Made by a program: the position numbers and the translations under genes | The notes under the pieces: generated by a model | Seen by the model: only the letters and a program-made list of their open reading frames with translations | What the model was told of the DNA's origin: nothing | Databases searched by the model: none | Source of the DNA: Paraburkholderia acidisoli | Lineage (GTDB): Bacteria; Pseudomonadota; Gammaproteobacteria; Burkholderiales; Burkholderiaceae | DNA: 64,000 nucleotides | Assembly: GCF_009789675.1 (NCBI RefSeq) | Contig: NZ_CP046915.1 | Span: 124,001 to 188,000 of the forward strand | Direction: 5' to 3' | Part shown: piece by piece, positions 55,041 through 64,000 of the stretch | Numbering within the stretch: position 1 is the stretch's first letter | Layout of the letters: each line of letters begins with the position of its first letter

Positions 55041-58000
55041 GCGGTGCTCAGCTGCTTTTGCACGAGCTGGTAATACATGCCCTTGCGCGCGACGAGTTCC
55101 TCGTGGCGCCCTTGTTCGACAATGCCGCCCTCGTACAGCACGAGGATCTTGTCCGCGCGCATGATCGTACTCAGCCGGTGCGCGATCACGAGCGCCGTGC
55201 GCCCGTGCAGGATGTCCTGCATATTCGCGAGAATATTGCTTTCCGATTGGGTATCGAGCGACGAAGTCGCCTCGTCGAACACGAGCAAACGCGGGTCGTG
55301 ATAGAGCGCGCGCGCAATGCACAGGCGCTGGATCTGACCGCCCGAGAGACCCATGCCGCGTTCGCCCACCACCTGTTCGTAGCCGAGCGGCATCTTGCTG
55401 ATGAACGCATGCGCGTCGGCCATGCGCGCGACCTCCTCCATGCGCCGCCAGTCGGGGTTGGCGTCGCCGCACGCGATGTTCTCGGCGAGCGTACCCGAAA
55501 ACACCAGATTGCTTTGCATCACATAGCCAATCTGCGCCCGAAAATACGCATGATCGATGGCGCTCAAGTCGTAGCCATCCACATGAATCTTCCCTTCCGT
55601 GGGCGCATAAAAGCCCACCAGCAGTTTCGCGAGCGTAGTCTTGCCCGAGCCGCTGCGCCCGACGATCGCCACCATCTCTCCGCGCGCCACCGTGAAGCTG
55701 ATGTTCTCCAGCACATAAGGCGTTTCGTTGCCGCCATAGCGAAAATACACGTCCTTGAATTCGATGTCGCCTTGCAGATCTGGCAGCAAGACGCGCGAGG
55801 CGAGATCGGCGGGCTTTTGTTCCGGCTCGATGTCGAGCACGTCGCCCAGACGCTCCATGGCCACCGCAGCGTCGTTCATGAGGCTCCAGAGCCCCACGAG
55901 GCCCATCAAGGGCGCGAGCACGCTGCCCATGAACGCGTTGAACGCAATCAATTGCCCGATGCTCAACTCCTGATTCAGCACCAGCGTCGCGCCCGCCCAA
56001 AGAATGGCGATGGTCGTGGCGGCATTGAGCAACTGACTGCCGAGGCCCACGAGAATGTTGAATGCCTGCGCGCGATATTGCACTTCGAGCGACTTCGCGA
56101 ACTTGCGTTCCCACTTGAGCCGCACCGCGCGCTCGATGCCCATGCCCTTCACCGTTTCCACGCCGCCGAGGGTTTCCATCAGCATGGAACGCGCGTCCGT
56201 CGAGACGCCGAACACTTCGCGTGCATAGCGTTTGATGCGCGGCGTGGCGAGCGCCGTGAGCGCCATGATCGGCACGACGAAGGCGATGAGTAGCAGCGTG
56301 AGCTTCACGTTGTAGAGAAACATGATCGTGAAGTAAATGAAGATCATCAGCAGATTGAGCGCCGTGGTGACCGTCGATTCGGTGAGGAACGCGCGAATGG
56401 TCTGATTCTCCTGAAAGCGCGCGAACACGTCGCCGGTCTTGCGCCGCGCGAAGAACGAGAACGGCAACGACATCGTGTGCTTGAAGAAATGCGACATCAT
56501 CGCGAAGTCCAGACTGCGCACCATGAAGTTCGAAAGATGCGCGCGGATGGTCGACATGAGTTGCGTGAACACGTGCGAGATCACCAGCCCCAGAATGAGC
56601 ACGTGCAGCAGGCTCACGTTCTGATGCACGATCACGCTGTCGAGTATGTTCTGGATGATGAGCGGCGGCACCACGCCCAGCATCTGAATCACGAACGTGG
56701 CCATGAACAGGTGCGCGAGGATCTTGCGATACGGCAGCAGATAGCCGATAAAACGCACCCACGGCGACTTGCCGGCCGCCTGCGCCCCTGTGGTATCGCC
56801 CGCCGTGAACAGCAGGCAAGTGCCGCTCCAGCCGCGCTCGAACGCCTCCACGCTGAGCTTGCGAAAGCCGAGCGCCGGGTCCGCCACCCGCACCCATTGT
56901 TTCGACACGCCATACACCACGATGTAGTGATAGCCCTCCCAATGCGCGATGAACGGCAGTTCGAAACCCTGTAGCGCTTCATACGTGCATTGCACGCCGC
57001 GCGTGGTAAAACCCAGCGCCTCGCCCGTGCGCGCGAGACTGTCGAGCGTGGCGCCCTGGGTCGTGACGTTGGCGAGATCGCGCAGCTTGCCGAGCGTCAT
57101 CGCAATGCCGTAGTGGCGGCAGATCATCGCGAGACACGCCGCACCGCAATCCATTTCTTCCGCTTGCTCGACCAGCACGAAGCGCTTGACCACGCGCTCG
57201 CGGAACGTGGCATCCGCACCGCTGTCGACGGCGAGCGTTTCGCGGCGGCGCTCACTCAGCTTCTTCTGGCGCTGCAACTCGCGGTCGGTGAAATGCACGC
57301 GCTCTTCGAGTACCTCGCGCAGCTTCGCGTTGCGCTCCAGCATGAAGTGCACGGTCTTTTCGGGAATCACGAGCAGGCGCACGTCGGTGAGCGCGGTGAC
57401 CGTGGCCAGTTGGTCCTGACGCAGCAAACACGCGCGTTCGCCGAAAATCTCGCCCGCGCCGAGCCGCGCGAGCGCGTACTCGCGGCCGTCTTCTTCGCGC
57501 GCGAGACTCACTTCGCCCTGACGCACCACATAAAGCCGCGTGTCGCCACTCGCGCCCTGATGCACGATCTCCTTGCCAGCGCTCACGCGCTTCACGCCCA
57601 CGCTCGACACGTACTCTTCCAGTTCCGCGCGCGAGAGCTTGCCGCGCAGATCGAACAACCGCGTGACGAAACCGCCCGCCGAACTGATCGCCACGTAACT
57701 CGTGACGAACGAGAGCGCGGCCGGGTTCGCCGCGAGCACCGGCTCGAACGCCGCGCGCGGAATGCACAGCACCTCGGTTTTCGCGGAAGCGCGCACGCCC
57801 ACTTCGTGCCAGTACTCGCGCAGCATGCCGATCTCGGCGAACACCTCGCGCTCCTTGCGCACGCCAAGGCTCGTTTCCTTGCCGCGTTCCTCGGCGATCA
57901 GGCGCACCGACCCCGAGCGAATGATGTACAGCCCCTCGGCCGGATCGCCGCGCTTGTAGAGCGTGTCGCCGAACGCATGGCTGCGCGTTTCGGTTTGAGC

Positions 58001-58108
58001 GGCAAGGCGTTCCAGTTCCTCGCGCGAAAACAGCGAGAGCAGTTCCACCGTTGCGAGAAAGTCCGCCAGCGTCGCCGCGCTGGCCGGTACGGGCGCCTGA
58101 GTGTCCAT
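55037..58108 (-). CDS. C39 peptidase-containing ABC exporter with two cyclic-nucleotide-binding domains
   Basis: 1023 residues. Two cNMP-binding-like domains (about 15-140 and 155-280). The C39 peptidase (about 305-440) has oxyanion Gln315, catalytic Cys321 (MDCGAACLAMI), His394 (GYHYIVVYG) and Asp410 (VADPA). Six-helix membrane domain (about 450-760). NBD: Walker A GRSGSGKTT (817-825), LSGGQ (921-925), Walker B LLVFDEA (941-947). It cuts double-glycine leaders and exports the cores. The cNMP fusion recalls HetC-like exporters of cyanobacteria. Confidence 0.95.
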   Translation of the reverse strand: MDTQAPVPASAATLADFLATVELLSLFSREELERLAAQTETRSHAFGDTLYKRGDPAEGLYIIRSGSVRLIAEERGKETSLGVRKEREVFAEIGMLREYWHEVGVRASAKTEVLCIPRAAFEPVLAANPAALSFVTSYVAISSAGGFVTRLFDLRGKLSRAELEEYVSSVGVKRVSAGKEIVHQGASGDTRLYVVRQGEVSLAREEDGREYALARLGAGEIFGERACLLRQDQLATVTALTDVRLLVIPEKTVHFMLERNAKLREVLEERVHFTDRELQRQKKLSERRRETLAVDSGADATFRERVVKRFVLVEQAEEMDCGAACLAMICRHYGIAMTLGKLRDLANVTTQGATLDSLARTGEALGFTTRGVQCTYEALQGFELPFIAHWEGYHYIVVYGVSKQWVRVADPALGFRKLSVEAFERGWSGTCLLFTAGDTTGAQAAGKSPWVRFIGYLLPYRKILAHLFMATFVIQMLGVVPPLIIQNILDSVIVHQNVSLLHVLILGLVISHVFTQLMSTIRAHLSNFMVRSLDFAMMSHFFKHTMSLPFSFFARRKTGDVFARFQENQTIRAFLTESTVTTALNLLMIFIYFTIMFLYNVKLTLLLIAFVVPIMALTALATPRIKRYAREVFGVSTDARSMLMETLGGVETVKGMGIERAVRLKWERKFAKSLEVQYRAQAFNILVGLGSQLLNAATTIAILWAGATLVLNQELSIGQLIAFNAFMGSVLAPLMGLVGLWSLMNDAAVAMERLGDVLDIEPEQKPADLASRVLLPDLQGDIEFKDVYFRYGGNETPYVLENISFTVARGEMVAIVGRSGSGKTTLAKLLVGFYAPTEGKIHVDGYDLSAIDHAYFRAQIGYVMQSNLVFSGTLAENIACGDANPDWRRMEEVARMADAHAFISKMPLGYEQVVGERGMGLSGGQIQRLCIARALYHDPRLLVFDEATSSLDTQSESNILANMQDILHGRTALVIAHRLSTIMRADKILVLYEGGIVEQGRHEELVARKGMYYQLVQKQLSTA

Positions 58109-58127
58109 CTGCGTGACCCCGGGGCGC

Positions 58128-58880
58128 TCAGTGCGCGTCGATGATATGTTCCTGGGCGCGCTCGGCCAGCCATTCCTCGCGCAGCAGCCGCCGCACTTCG
58201 GACGACACCTCGGCTTCGAGCGCGGCGGGATGCTTGGCGGTCACGCAGAAGATCTCGAAGAACGAGCCATCCGGCGCGGGAAACGGTCCGAGCAGATCAC
58301 CCACCTGCGCGTTGAACACCTTCGCCTCGATATCGGTTTTGAGCGAACCGCGCAGCACCTTGCCGATCACGCCGCCGCGCTCGCGCGTGTCGGCCACGGA
58401 ATGCTCGCGCGCCATCTCGCCAAAGGCGTTGGGGTCGTCCTCGAGCACCGAGAGCACTTCCCGCGCCTTGCCTTCCGAATCGACCACGATGTGACTCACC
58501 TCGATACTGTCGAACTTCGGCGAATTGAGCTTGAAATAGCTTTCCACCGCGTCGTCGTTGCAAATGCGCTCGAAGGTCTTTTCCTGGTACAGCGTGTCGG
58601 TGATGAAGTCCTCGAATTCCTCGAGACTGATGCCGAACACGTCGAGATAGCGATTCATGTCCGAGGCGCGATGCAGGCCGCGCACGCGGCGGAATTGATC
58701 GGCGCGCTGCTGGATTTCGTCGGGGCCCACTTCCACGCCCATTTTTTTCGCCGCGATGACCGTGAGGCGGTCGCGCACCTGCTGTTCGACGAGGCTCTCG
58801 AATTGCCCCGTGAGCTTCAGCACGCGAATGAAATCCTGCGTGCCGATCACCTCGTCGTCGATCCGTACGATTGCCGTCAT
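58128..58880 (-). CDS. Parvulin-type (PpiC/SurA-like) foldase, cytoplasmic
   Basis: 250 residues. SurA-like N-terminal helices, then a PpiC parvulin domain (about 125-220: VSHIVVDSEGKAREVLSVLE, ERGGVIGKVLRGSL, FEIFCVTAKHPA). No signal peptide, so unlike SurA it would act in the cytoplasm, perhaps keeping peptides export-ready. 19 bases upstream of the exporter gene. Confidence 0.85.
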   Translation of the reverse strand: MTAIVRIDDEVIGTQDFIRVLKLTGQFESLVEQQVRDRLTVIAAKKMGVEVGPDEIQQRADQFRRVRGLHRASDMNRYLDVFGISLEEFEDFITDTLYQEKTFERICNDDAVESYFKLNSPKFDSIEVSHIVVDSEGKAREVLSVLEDDPNAFGEMAREHSVADTRERGGVIGKVLRGSLKTDIEAKVFNAQVGDLLGPFPAPDGSFFEIFCVTAKHPAALEAEVSSEVRRLLREEWLAERAQEHIIDAH

Positions 58881-58910
58881 GTCATTCCCCTGAAAACCCC
58901 ACTGCGCGTT

Positions 58911-60317
58911 TCAGCCCGCCAGTTGCCGGAACGGGTCCAGCGCAAAGTCGATCAAGCGCCGCTCGCGCACGACGATCTCGGCCGTCGCGGTCATGCCGTA
59001 GCGCAGCGGCCAGTTGTTACCGGCAATCGAAAACGCGTCGTGCGCAAGACGCACGCGCCCTTCGTACGCCGGCTCTTTCGATTGCGCCTGCGGCTTGGTC
59101 GCCGGCGAAATGAATTCGAGCGTGCCGTCCATCACGCCGTAACGCTGATACGGAAACGCGTTGAACTTGAGCTTCACGGGCAGCCCTTCGTGCAGGAACG
59201 CGCGGTCCTGCTCCGCAATCAGCACCTTCACCACGGGCCGCGCGTTGGCGGGCGCGATGCCGCCGAGCGGCGTGTTCGCCTGGATCTTGTCGCCGGGCTG
59301 CGTGGTTGTCACGTCGGTGATCACCCCGGAAGCGGGCGCGAGCACCAGCAGAAAATTATCCTTGTCGATGTTCTCGAAGCGGATGCGAGCGGCCGCGTCC
59401 GCGGCGAGCCGCGCCGTCTGCACCTGCAAACGCAGCTTGTCTTCGGTATTGGCAATCTCGCGCTCGGTCGCGTCGTACTCGATCTGCAAACTCGTGAGCT
59501 GGCCCGCACTGCCTTCGAGTTGCGCACGCGCCTGCGCGAAGTCGTGGCTCGTTTGCGCCTGGAGTTCAGTGAGTTTCGCCTGGGCGATACGCAGGTTGTT
59601 GTCGGCCTGAATCGTCGCGCTGCGCTTCTCGTCCACCTGGCTTTGCGACACACCGCCGCCGCCGGGCAAAGCCACGAGGCGCTCGTACTTGTCCTGCTCC
59701 TGTTTCGCGAGATCGCGCACATGACGGGCGTTGTCGATATTGCCGCGCGCTTCGTCGAGTTGCGCGTTCTGCGACTGCGCGAGCTTGCTCGTGCCCTCCG
59801 AAAGCCGCGTCTCGTGCAGATGCGTTTCCACGTCGATCTGCGCCTTCAGCGCCTCGGCCTTGCGCTGCATCAGCGCCTTCTTCTCGGGGAACGCCTTCCA
59901 GTCGCGCTCGGCGTCGTCGAGTTTGAGATGCGCGTCGAGCGCGTTGGTGGCGGCCTCGATCGCGCCGCGCGCGTTGATACGGCCGATCACGTCGTTCTTC
60001 TCCACGGGCTGACCTTCGGCGATATAAATGTCGACGAGTTCGCCATCCACCGGCGCATAGATGCGGCGCACATCCGACTCCGGCGAGAGCGTGCCCGGCG
60101 CGCTCACGATCACATCCGCACGGCCGAAAAACGACCACAGCAACGCGCAGATCACGAGCAGGAGCATCGCCACGACGGTCGCCTCGATCAGCCGCCACGG
60201 CCGCGCCGTGAGGATCGCGACGCCCTCCTCGCTGTGATCGCCGAGCGCCTCGCCGAGCGGGCGCGGCGGCTCCGGCGGCCGGGTCGCGCCGCGCAAACGA
60301 TCAACGAGGCGCGGCAT
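58911..60317 (-). CDS. HlyD-family membrane fusion protein
   Basis: 468 residues from the ATG at 60317. One membrane helix (about 42-64), first half-lipoyl region (GELVDIYIAEGQPVEKNDVIG), long coiled coil (about 110-310), second lipoyl half and a C-terminal beta-barrel region (GMTATAEIVVRERR). The periplasmic adaptor between exporter and outer-membrane factor. Overlaps the FHA gene stop by 17 bases. Confidence 0.92.
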   Translation of the reverse strand: MPRLVDRLRGATRPPEPPRPLGEALGDHSEEGVAILTARPWRLIEATVVAMLLLVICALLWSFFGRADVIVSAPGTLSPESDVRRIYAPVDGELVDIYIAEGQPVEKNDVIGRINARGAIEAATNALDAHLKLDDAERDWKAFPEKKALMQRKAEALKAQIDVETHLHETRLSEGTSKLAQSQNAQLDEARGNIDNARHVRDLAKQEQDKYERLVALPGGGGVSQSQVDEKRSATIQADNNLRIAQAKLTELQAQTSHDFAQARAQLEGSAGQLTSLQIEYDATEREIANTEDKLRLQVQTARLAADAAARIRFENIDKDNFLLVLAPASGVITDVTTTQPGDKIQANTPLGGIAPANARPVVKVLIAEQDRAFLHEGLPVKLKFNAFPYQRYGVMDGTLEFISPATKPQAQSKEPAYEGRVRLAHDAFSIAGNNWPLRYGMTATAEIVVRERRLIDFALDPFRQLAG

Positions 60318-62259
60318 TGCCGTGATCTCCGCTGGACGCGAGCGTTTCGAGCGCGGCCGCATGCGCCGCCGCATAACCCGCAAATTGCGGCGTGGTGAAA
60401 TGCGCGGCCGCGAGCCGGTCGCGCACCGCCTGCGCGTGGCCCGCGTGCGCCTCGCCAACGATCGCCTGATAGGTGTCGAGGTCGGTGCGCACAGCGTCGA
60501 GTCCGGCGAGGCGCGGGTAGCGCTGCGCATAGTCGGTGAGCATGGCGCCGAGATCGTCGAAGCGGTCGGTCTGCAACGCCGTGTCGATGGCTTGACGAAT
60601 GCGGTCGAGCGCGGCCACGTACACCGAATCGTCGCTTTGCAGCTTGCGCAACTGGCTGAGCGTGTCCGCATAGACAGCGGCGAACGCGGGCACGTAGGCC
60701 GCCACGCGGTCGAGCGCGCGCTGGTGCTCGCCGGGGTCGTCGTTCCAGCGGCTCGTGAGCGCGCGGATCGGCGCTTCGTCGCGATAGATGCGAATCGGCG
60801 CCTGCAGCCCGCCGCGTTGCTGCACGAACGATTGCAGCGCGCCCACCCAGCCGATGTTGTCGATCAGCGATTCGGCGTCGGTGTTGTGGCGCGCCGAGGC
60901 GCGCAGATCTTCCACGAGGCCCTGCGCGCGATCGAACGCGTGCGCGTCGACGGCGTCGATCCAGTCGGGCACCTTCGCCTTGAGCAGCGCTTCCGTCCCC
61001 ATCGCACGCCAGGCAGCGTCACCCGGATGATGCGCGAGATAGCCGTCGGCTATCCGCGCCGCGCTCTCGTAGCGGCCGTTCGCGAGCAACACCTGCATCT
61101 CGCGCTGCGGTGCGCCCTGGAAATACGTTACGGCGCCGAGCGCGCCCGCCGCCACGACGATCACACCAACCCACACGCCGAGCCGCCCGACGTTGACACG
61201 GCCGCTGCCGCCGAGCGCCTCGCTCAGTTCGGAGAGAAACGTTTCGAGCTTGCCGCGCTTGCGCCGCTTGTAGCGGTCGTGCCGGTCATGGCGCTTGAGC
61301 CCTTTGCCCTGCGCGCGATCCGGCGCGTGTTGCGGCGTGTTCGGATTGATCTCGTCGTCCTGCGCGGGCGCGGGCGGCGTGCAGAAGATGTCGAGAAACG
61401 AGTGCGCGCTGCCGACGAATGTCGTGCGGTCGGCGTCGGCCGCGAGATCCGCGTCGTGCTGTGCGATGGCGCCGTCCGCTTGAGCGGCTTGCGCCGTCTG
61501 GCGCGTGGCGGTTACCGTTGCGTCGGTCGCGCTCTCGATCCCCACCCGATAAACGAAATGCTCGCCGCCGAACGAAACGCGCTGGCCGTCTTCGAGCCGC
61601 ACCGCGTGATCGTCGAGACGTTCCTCGTCGACGAAAGTGCCGTTGGTGCTGCCGAGGTCTTCCAGATACACCGCGTCGCCATCGACATAAATATGCGCAT
61701 GACGCCGCGACAAATAATTGACCTGGTGCGGAAACGCCTCGCGATACTGCGCGAAAGTCTCCTCCGCCTTGCTAATGAGAAACGGAAAGCCCGTGACCAC
61801 GATCTGCTGCAAGCCGAGATCGCCGCGCTCGGGCGTGAGCGTCACCACCGTCGCGCGCGCAGTCTCGCGCGCCGCGCGCGCCACGAACCCCACGCGAAAC
61901 GTGAGCGCGCCGCCAAAGCTCAATTCGTCGCCTTCCTTGAGCACATGCGGTTTTTGCGTGACTTCCACACCGTTGACGACGGTGCCGTTCTTGCTGCCGA
62001 GATCGGCCACGTACGCGGCACGGCCCTCGCGAAAAATGCGCGCATGACGACGCGACACGTCGACGACGATCTCCGGGCGCGCGGAAGCGAACGGCGGCTG
62101 CGAGCGCCCCACCGCGAACAGATCCTTCTCGATACGGATCTCACCCAGCTCGGGATGCGATAGCGGCCGAAGCACGATATCGAACGTGTTGTCGAGCGTG
62201 GTCTGCCTCTCGGCAATCGAAGCGGCGTCAGGCACCATGATTCCGCCAGCGATCAGCAT
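60301..62259 (-). CDS. Membrane-anchored tandem FHA-domain protein
   Basis: 652 residues. FHA1 about 30-125 (GR 51-52, SRRH 69-72, SKNGT 89-93); FHA2 about 145-245 (SRRH 184-187, STNGT 204-208). Both keep the phosphothreonine-binding residues. A basic stretch (KRHDRHDRYKRRKRGK) precedes one membrane helix near residue 370; the last 270 residues are helical, probably periplasmic and TPR-like. It is first in the exporter operon and a likely reader of the kinase's phosphorylation. An alternative ATG is at 62238. Confidence 0.9.
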   Translation of the reverse strand: MLIAGGIMVPDAASIAERQTTLDNTFDIVLRPLSHPELGEIRIEKDLFAVGRSQPPFASARPEIVVDVSRRHARIFREGRAAYVADLGSKNGTVVNGVEVTQKPHVLKEGDELSFGGALTFRVGFVARAARETARATVVTLTPERGDLGLQQIVVTGFPFLISKAEETFAQYREAFPHQVNYLSRRHAHIYVDGDAVYLEDLGSTNGTFVDEERLDDHAVRLEDGQRVSFGGEHFVYRVGIESATDATVTATRQTAQAAQADGAIAQHDADLAADADRTTFVGSAHSFLDIFCTPPAPAQDDEINPNTPQHAPDRAQGKGLKRHDRHDRYKRRKRGKLETFLSELSEALGGSGRVNVGRLGVWVGVIVVAAGALGAVTYFQGAPQREMQVLLANGRYESAARIADGYLAHHPGDAAWRAMGTEALLKAKVPDWIDAVDAHAFDRAQGLVEDLRASARHNTDAESLIDNIGWVGALQSFVQQRGGLQAPIRIYRDEAPIRALTSRWNDDPGEHQRALDRVAAYVPAFAAVYADTLSQLRKLQSDDSVYVAALDRIRQAIDTALQTDRFDDLGAMLTDYAQRYPRLAGLDAVRTDLDTYQAIVGEAHAGHAQAVRDRLAAAHFTTPQFAGYAAAHAAALETLASSGDHGNAAPR

Positions 62260-62346
62260 GGGTCCACCAGGTCGCGTACGGCGCGTGCGCCTGGCGGATT
62301 CGTGAATAACCGTGCGCCTCGTCAGCGGCGTGCGGAGTGTGAGAAA

Positions 62347-62374
62347 AGTGTAGGCGACGCTTCGCTGTAGTCAA
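62347..62374 (-). promoter_or_regulatory. Sigma-70 promoter of the FHA-exporter-activator operon
   Basis: Minus strand TTGACT-N16-TACACT, close to consensus, 88 bases before the ATG at 62259. Confidence 0.65.
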
Positions 62375-62404
62375 ACGAATGACGCGTTTTGCGACGCCAC
62401 GTGT

Positions 62405-62415
62405 TGCGAATCGCA
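62405..62415. promoter_or_regulatory. Small palindrome upstream of the operon promoter
   Basis: TGCGAATCGCA is a perfect 11-base palindrome within the wider GTGTTGCGAATCGCACAAC. A possible operator. Confidence 0.3.
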
Positions 62416-62466
62416 CAACGTTTCGTGTGGCGCGCCGTGACGCCGTGCGCACCGGGCTTCGCGCGC

Positions 62467-63996
62467 TCACTTCACGGGAGCCGCATTCGCGGCGGCTGCC
62501 GTGGCATCGGACGCCACATTGGCCACTTCCACCGCGGTCCAGCCGCCGCCAATCGCCTTGTAAAGCGTGACAGTGTCGCTCAGGATCTGTTCGTGATTGG
62601 CCAACAGCGAAAGCTCCGCGGAAGCGAGTGATCGTTCGGACTCCAATACTTCAAGTTGCGACACGAGCCCCTCTTTGAGTTGCGCCTCGACCTGTGCCGC
62701 CACGGTACGCAAACGTTCGTTCTGCTGCATCAACTCCATGCGCTGTTTCTTGTGCGCGTCCAGATTCACGAGCGCATTCTCGACTTCTTCGAACGCGGTG
62801 AATACGGTCTGACGATACTGCTGTTCCGCGACCTTGCTCTGCGCCTCGGTGGTCTTGATGTGCGCATGCACACCCGGGTCGAACATCGGCAAGTCGATGC
62901 TCGGCATGAAACTGAACGTGAACGCCTTGAACAGGTCGGAAAGCGAGTACGCCGCCGAGCCGCCGCGCCCCGTGAGGCTGATCGTGGGCAATTGCGCGAG
63001 CCGCGCGGACCCCACTTCGTCGTACGACTCCAGAATGCGGTATTGCGCGGCCACCACGTCGGGGCGGCGCGCGAGCAATTGCGCGGGCAGACCCATCGGC
63101 ACGTCAGGAAACTTCACGCGTTGCCGCAAATGGCCCGCGGGCATCCTGAACTCGCCGGCGGGCACGCCCACCAGCGTGGCAAGTGCGTTCTCGGCGGTAT
63201 CGCGCGAACGATGCAGTTCGAGCAGTTCATTGGCAATGCCGTTGATTTCCGCGCTCTGGCGCAGCACTTCGGTTTTCGGCGCGACGCCGTTTGCGGCCAT
63301 CTGCTGATAGATGGTGAGAATCTGCCGGTTCTTGTCGAGCGTTTGCTGCTCCTCGGCAATCTGGTCGTCGTACTGGAGAATCTGGAAATACGTGCTCGCC
63401 ACGTTGGCAACCAGTTCCAGATAGCCCGCGCGCCAGTCGGCCTCGCTCGCGTGAAACTCGGCTTTCTGCGCCTGCACGCTCTTTTCCACCTTGCCCCAGA
63501 TGTCGATGTCCCAGTTCACCTGGGTCGCGGCGTTATAGGTCTTGGTGAGCGTCTGGTGCGTGCTCTTCTCGTAGTCGATGCCTGCCCCCGCGTCCACCGT
63601 GGGCAGCGCGCCGGCCTGCACTTCGCCGATCTGCGCCCCGGCCACGCCAATGCGCGCCGCGAGGATCTGGATGTCGACGTTGGCCGCGATCGCCTGATCG
63701 ATGAGCCCGTTCAGGTAGGGATCGTCGAAGGCCTTCCACCAATGCGGATCGACCGTTTCCGCCGCCGACACCGCCCGATGCGCGTGCGCCCAGCTTTCCT
63801 TCGCGGGCATGTCCGGGCGACGGTACGCGGGCGTGCTGAGGTCGCCGCAACCGCACAGCAGCGCGCCGCACACGCTCATTGCACCGGCGGCGCGTGCCAG
63901 GCCGCGCAGCTTGCTGGCGCGTACGCGAGTGCAAGCGGAACCGGAGTCAAAAACGGGAGCGGGAGCGGAAACGAAAGCGGAAGGGGCAACAGGCAA
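62467..63996 (-). CDS. Outer-membrane factor (NodT/OprM-like), N-terminus uncertain
   Basis: At least 509 residues. The lipobox is LLCGCG near residue 50. The mature part has the two OEP repeats (WWKAFDDPYLNGLIDQAI..., VDIYIQILAARIGVA; RRPDVVAAQYRILESYDEVGSARLAQLPTISLTGRGG). Forms the outer-membrane channel of the exporter with HlyD. No ATG fits the signal peptide well: the window start here is a TTG and the frame stays open to the edge, so the true start may lie beyond 64000. Confidence 0.85.
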   Translation of the reverse strand: MPVAPSAFVSAPAPVFDSGSACTRVRASKLRGLARAAGAMSVCGALLCGCGDLSTPAYRRPDMPAKESWAHAHRAVSAAETVDPHWWKAFDDPYLNGLIDQAIAANVDIQILAARIGVAGAQIGEVQAGALPTVDAGAGIDYEKSTHQTLTKTYNAATQVNWDIDIWGKVEKSVQAQKAEFHASEADWRAGYLELVANVASTYFQILQYDDQIAEEQQTLDKNRQILTIYQQMAANGVAPKTEVLRQSAEINGIANELLELHRSRDTAENALATLVGVPAGEFRMPAGHLRQRVKFPDVPMGLPAQLLARRPDVVAAQYRILESYDEVGSARLAQLPTISLTGRGGSAAYSLSDLFKAFTFSFMPSIDLPMFDPGVHAHIKTTEAQSKVAEQQYRQTVFTAFEEVENALVNLDAHKKQRMELMQQNERLRTVAAQVEAQLKEGLVSQLEVLESERSLASAELSLLANHEQILSDTVTLYKAIGGGWTAVEVANVASDATAAAANAAPVK

Positions 63997-64000
63997 CAGC

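Noticed and set aside
47394..62259. Kinase, PP2C and FHA proteins as part of a type VI secretion cluster
   Set aside because: No tss structural genes lie near; the neighbours are an ABC exporter, HlyD and outer-membrane factor.
1..64000. Search for tRNA, rRNA, CRISPR, integrase and IS elements
   Set aside because: No convincing sequence or repeat pattern was seen.

Overview
The window is GC-rich, densely coded DNA, almost certainly from a Burkholderiaceae chromosome or megaplasmid, most likely Paraburkholderia or Burkholderia. The grounds are codon use, a DUF4148 exported protein, a FhuB-type double permease next to a PvdE-like exporter, several LysR regulators and an orphan vgrG module. Many same-strand neighbours overlap as ATGA (stop TGA inside the next ATG). 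No rRNA, tRNA, CRISPR array, integrase or insertion sequence was recognised.

Layout. (1) 1-3532: an MHS-type transporter (cut by the window edge) and an M20 amidohydrolase, divergent from a LysR regulator. (2) 3590-4974: HiPIP, a hypothetical protein and a DUF4148 protein. (3) 5101-13065: a ferric-siderophore locus (TonB receptor, FhuD-like and FhuB-like proteins, PvdE/SyrD-like exporter) with a Fur box, divergent from an AraC regulator; no FhuC ATPase is present. (4) 13156-18758: a type VI secretion module of VgrG, a two-domain cell-wall-hydrolase-like effector and a secreted candidate immunity protein. (5) 18962-29863: a sugar or sugar-acid operon (two-permease ABC importer, SMP-30 lactonase, UxaA-family dehydratase, MFS transporter, Ldh_2 dehydrogenase), divergent from a FadR-type GntR regulator with four TGGyNTACCA operators between them. 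(6) 30059-33263: small proteins, a LysR/oxidoreductase pair and a PilZ protein. (7) 33748-47375: a large two-strand uptake and catabolic cluster built round a PotABCD-like ABC transporter, with ArgE-like hydrolase, FAD monooxygenase, quinone oxidoreductase, GST, a variant type II dehydroquinase, 2-hydroxyacid dehydrogenase, FMN alpha-hydroxyacid dehydrogenase, RidA, DUF1028 and LysR.

(8) 47394-64000 is the most unusual region. It encodes what looks like a complete peptide secretion machine: an ABC exporter with two cyclic-nucleotide-binding domains and a C39 double-glycine peptidase, a parvulin-like foldase, an HlyD adaptor, an outer-membrane factor, a membrane-anchored tandem-FHA protein, a transmembrane Ser/Thr kinase, a PP2C phosphatase and a sigma-54 activator with a GAFTGA motif. 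Four small genes encode peptides with the same ungapped 26-residue leader ending in GG (one GA), and an LRAT-like protein lies among them. Sigma-54 promoters (GG-N10-GC) precede two peptide genes and the LRAT gene, while a sigma-70-like promoter precedes the machinery operon that encodes the activator. The inferred logic is that a constitutively made exporter and activator switch on cargo through sigma-54, and kinase, phosphatase and FHA proteins set activity after translation. The cargo's function (bacteriocin, signal or amyloid-like surface peptide) cannot be decided from sequence.
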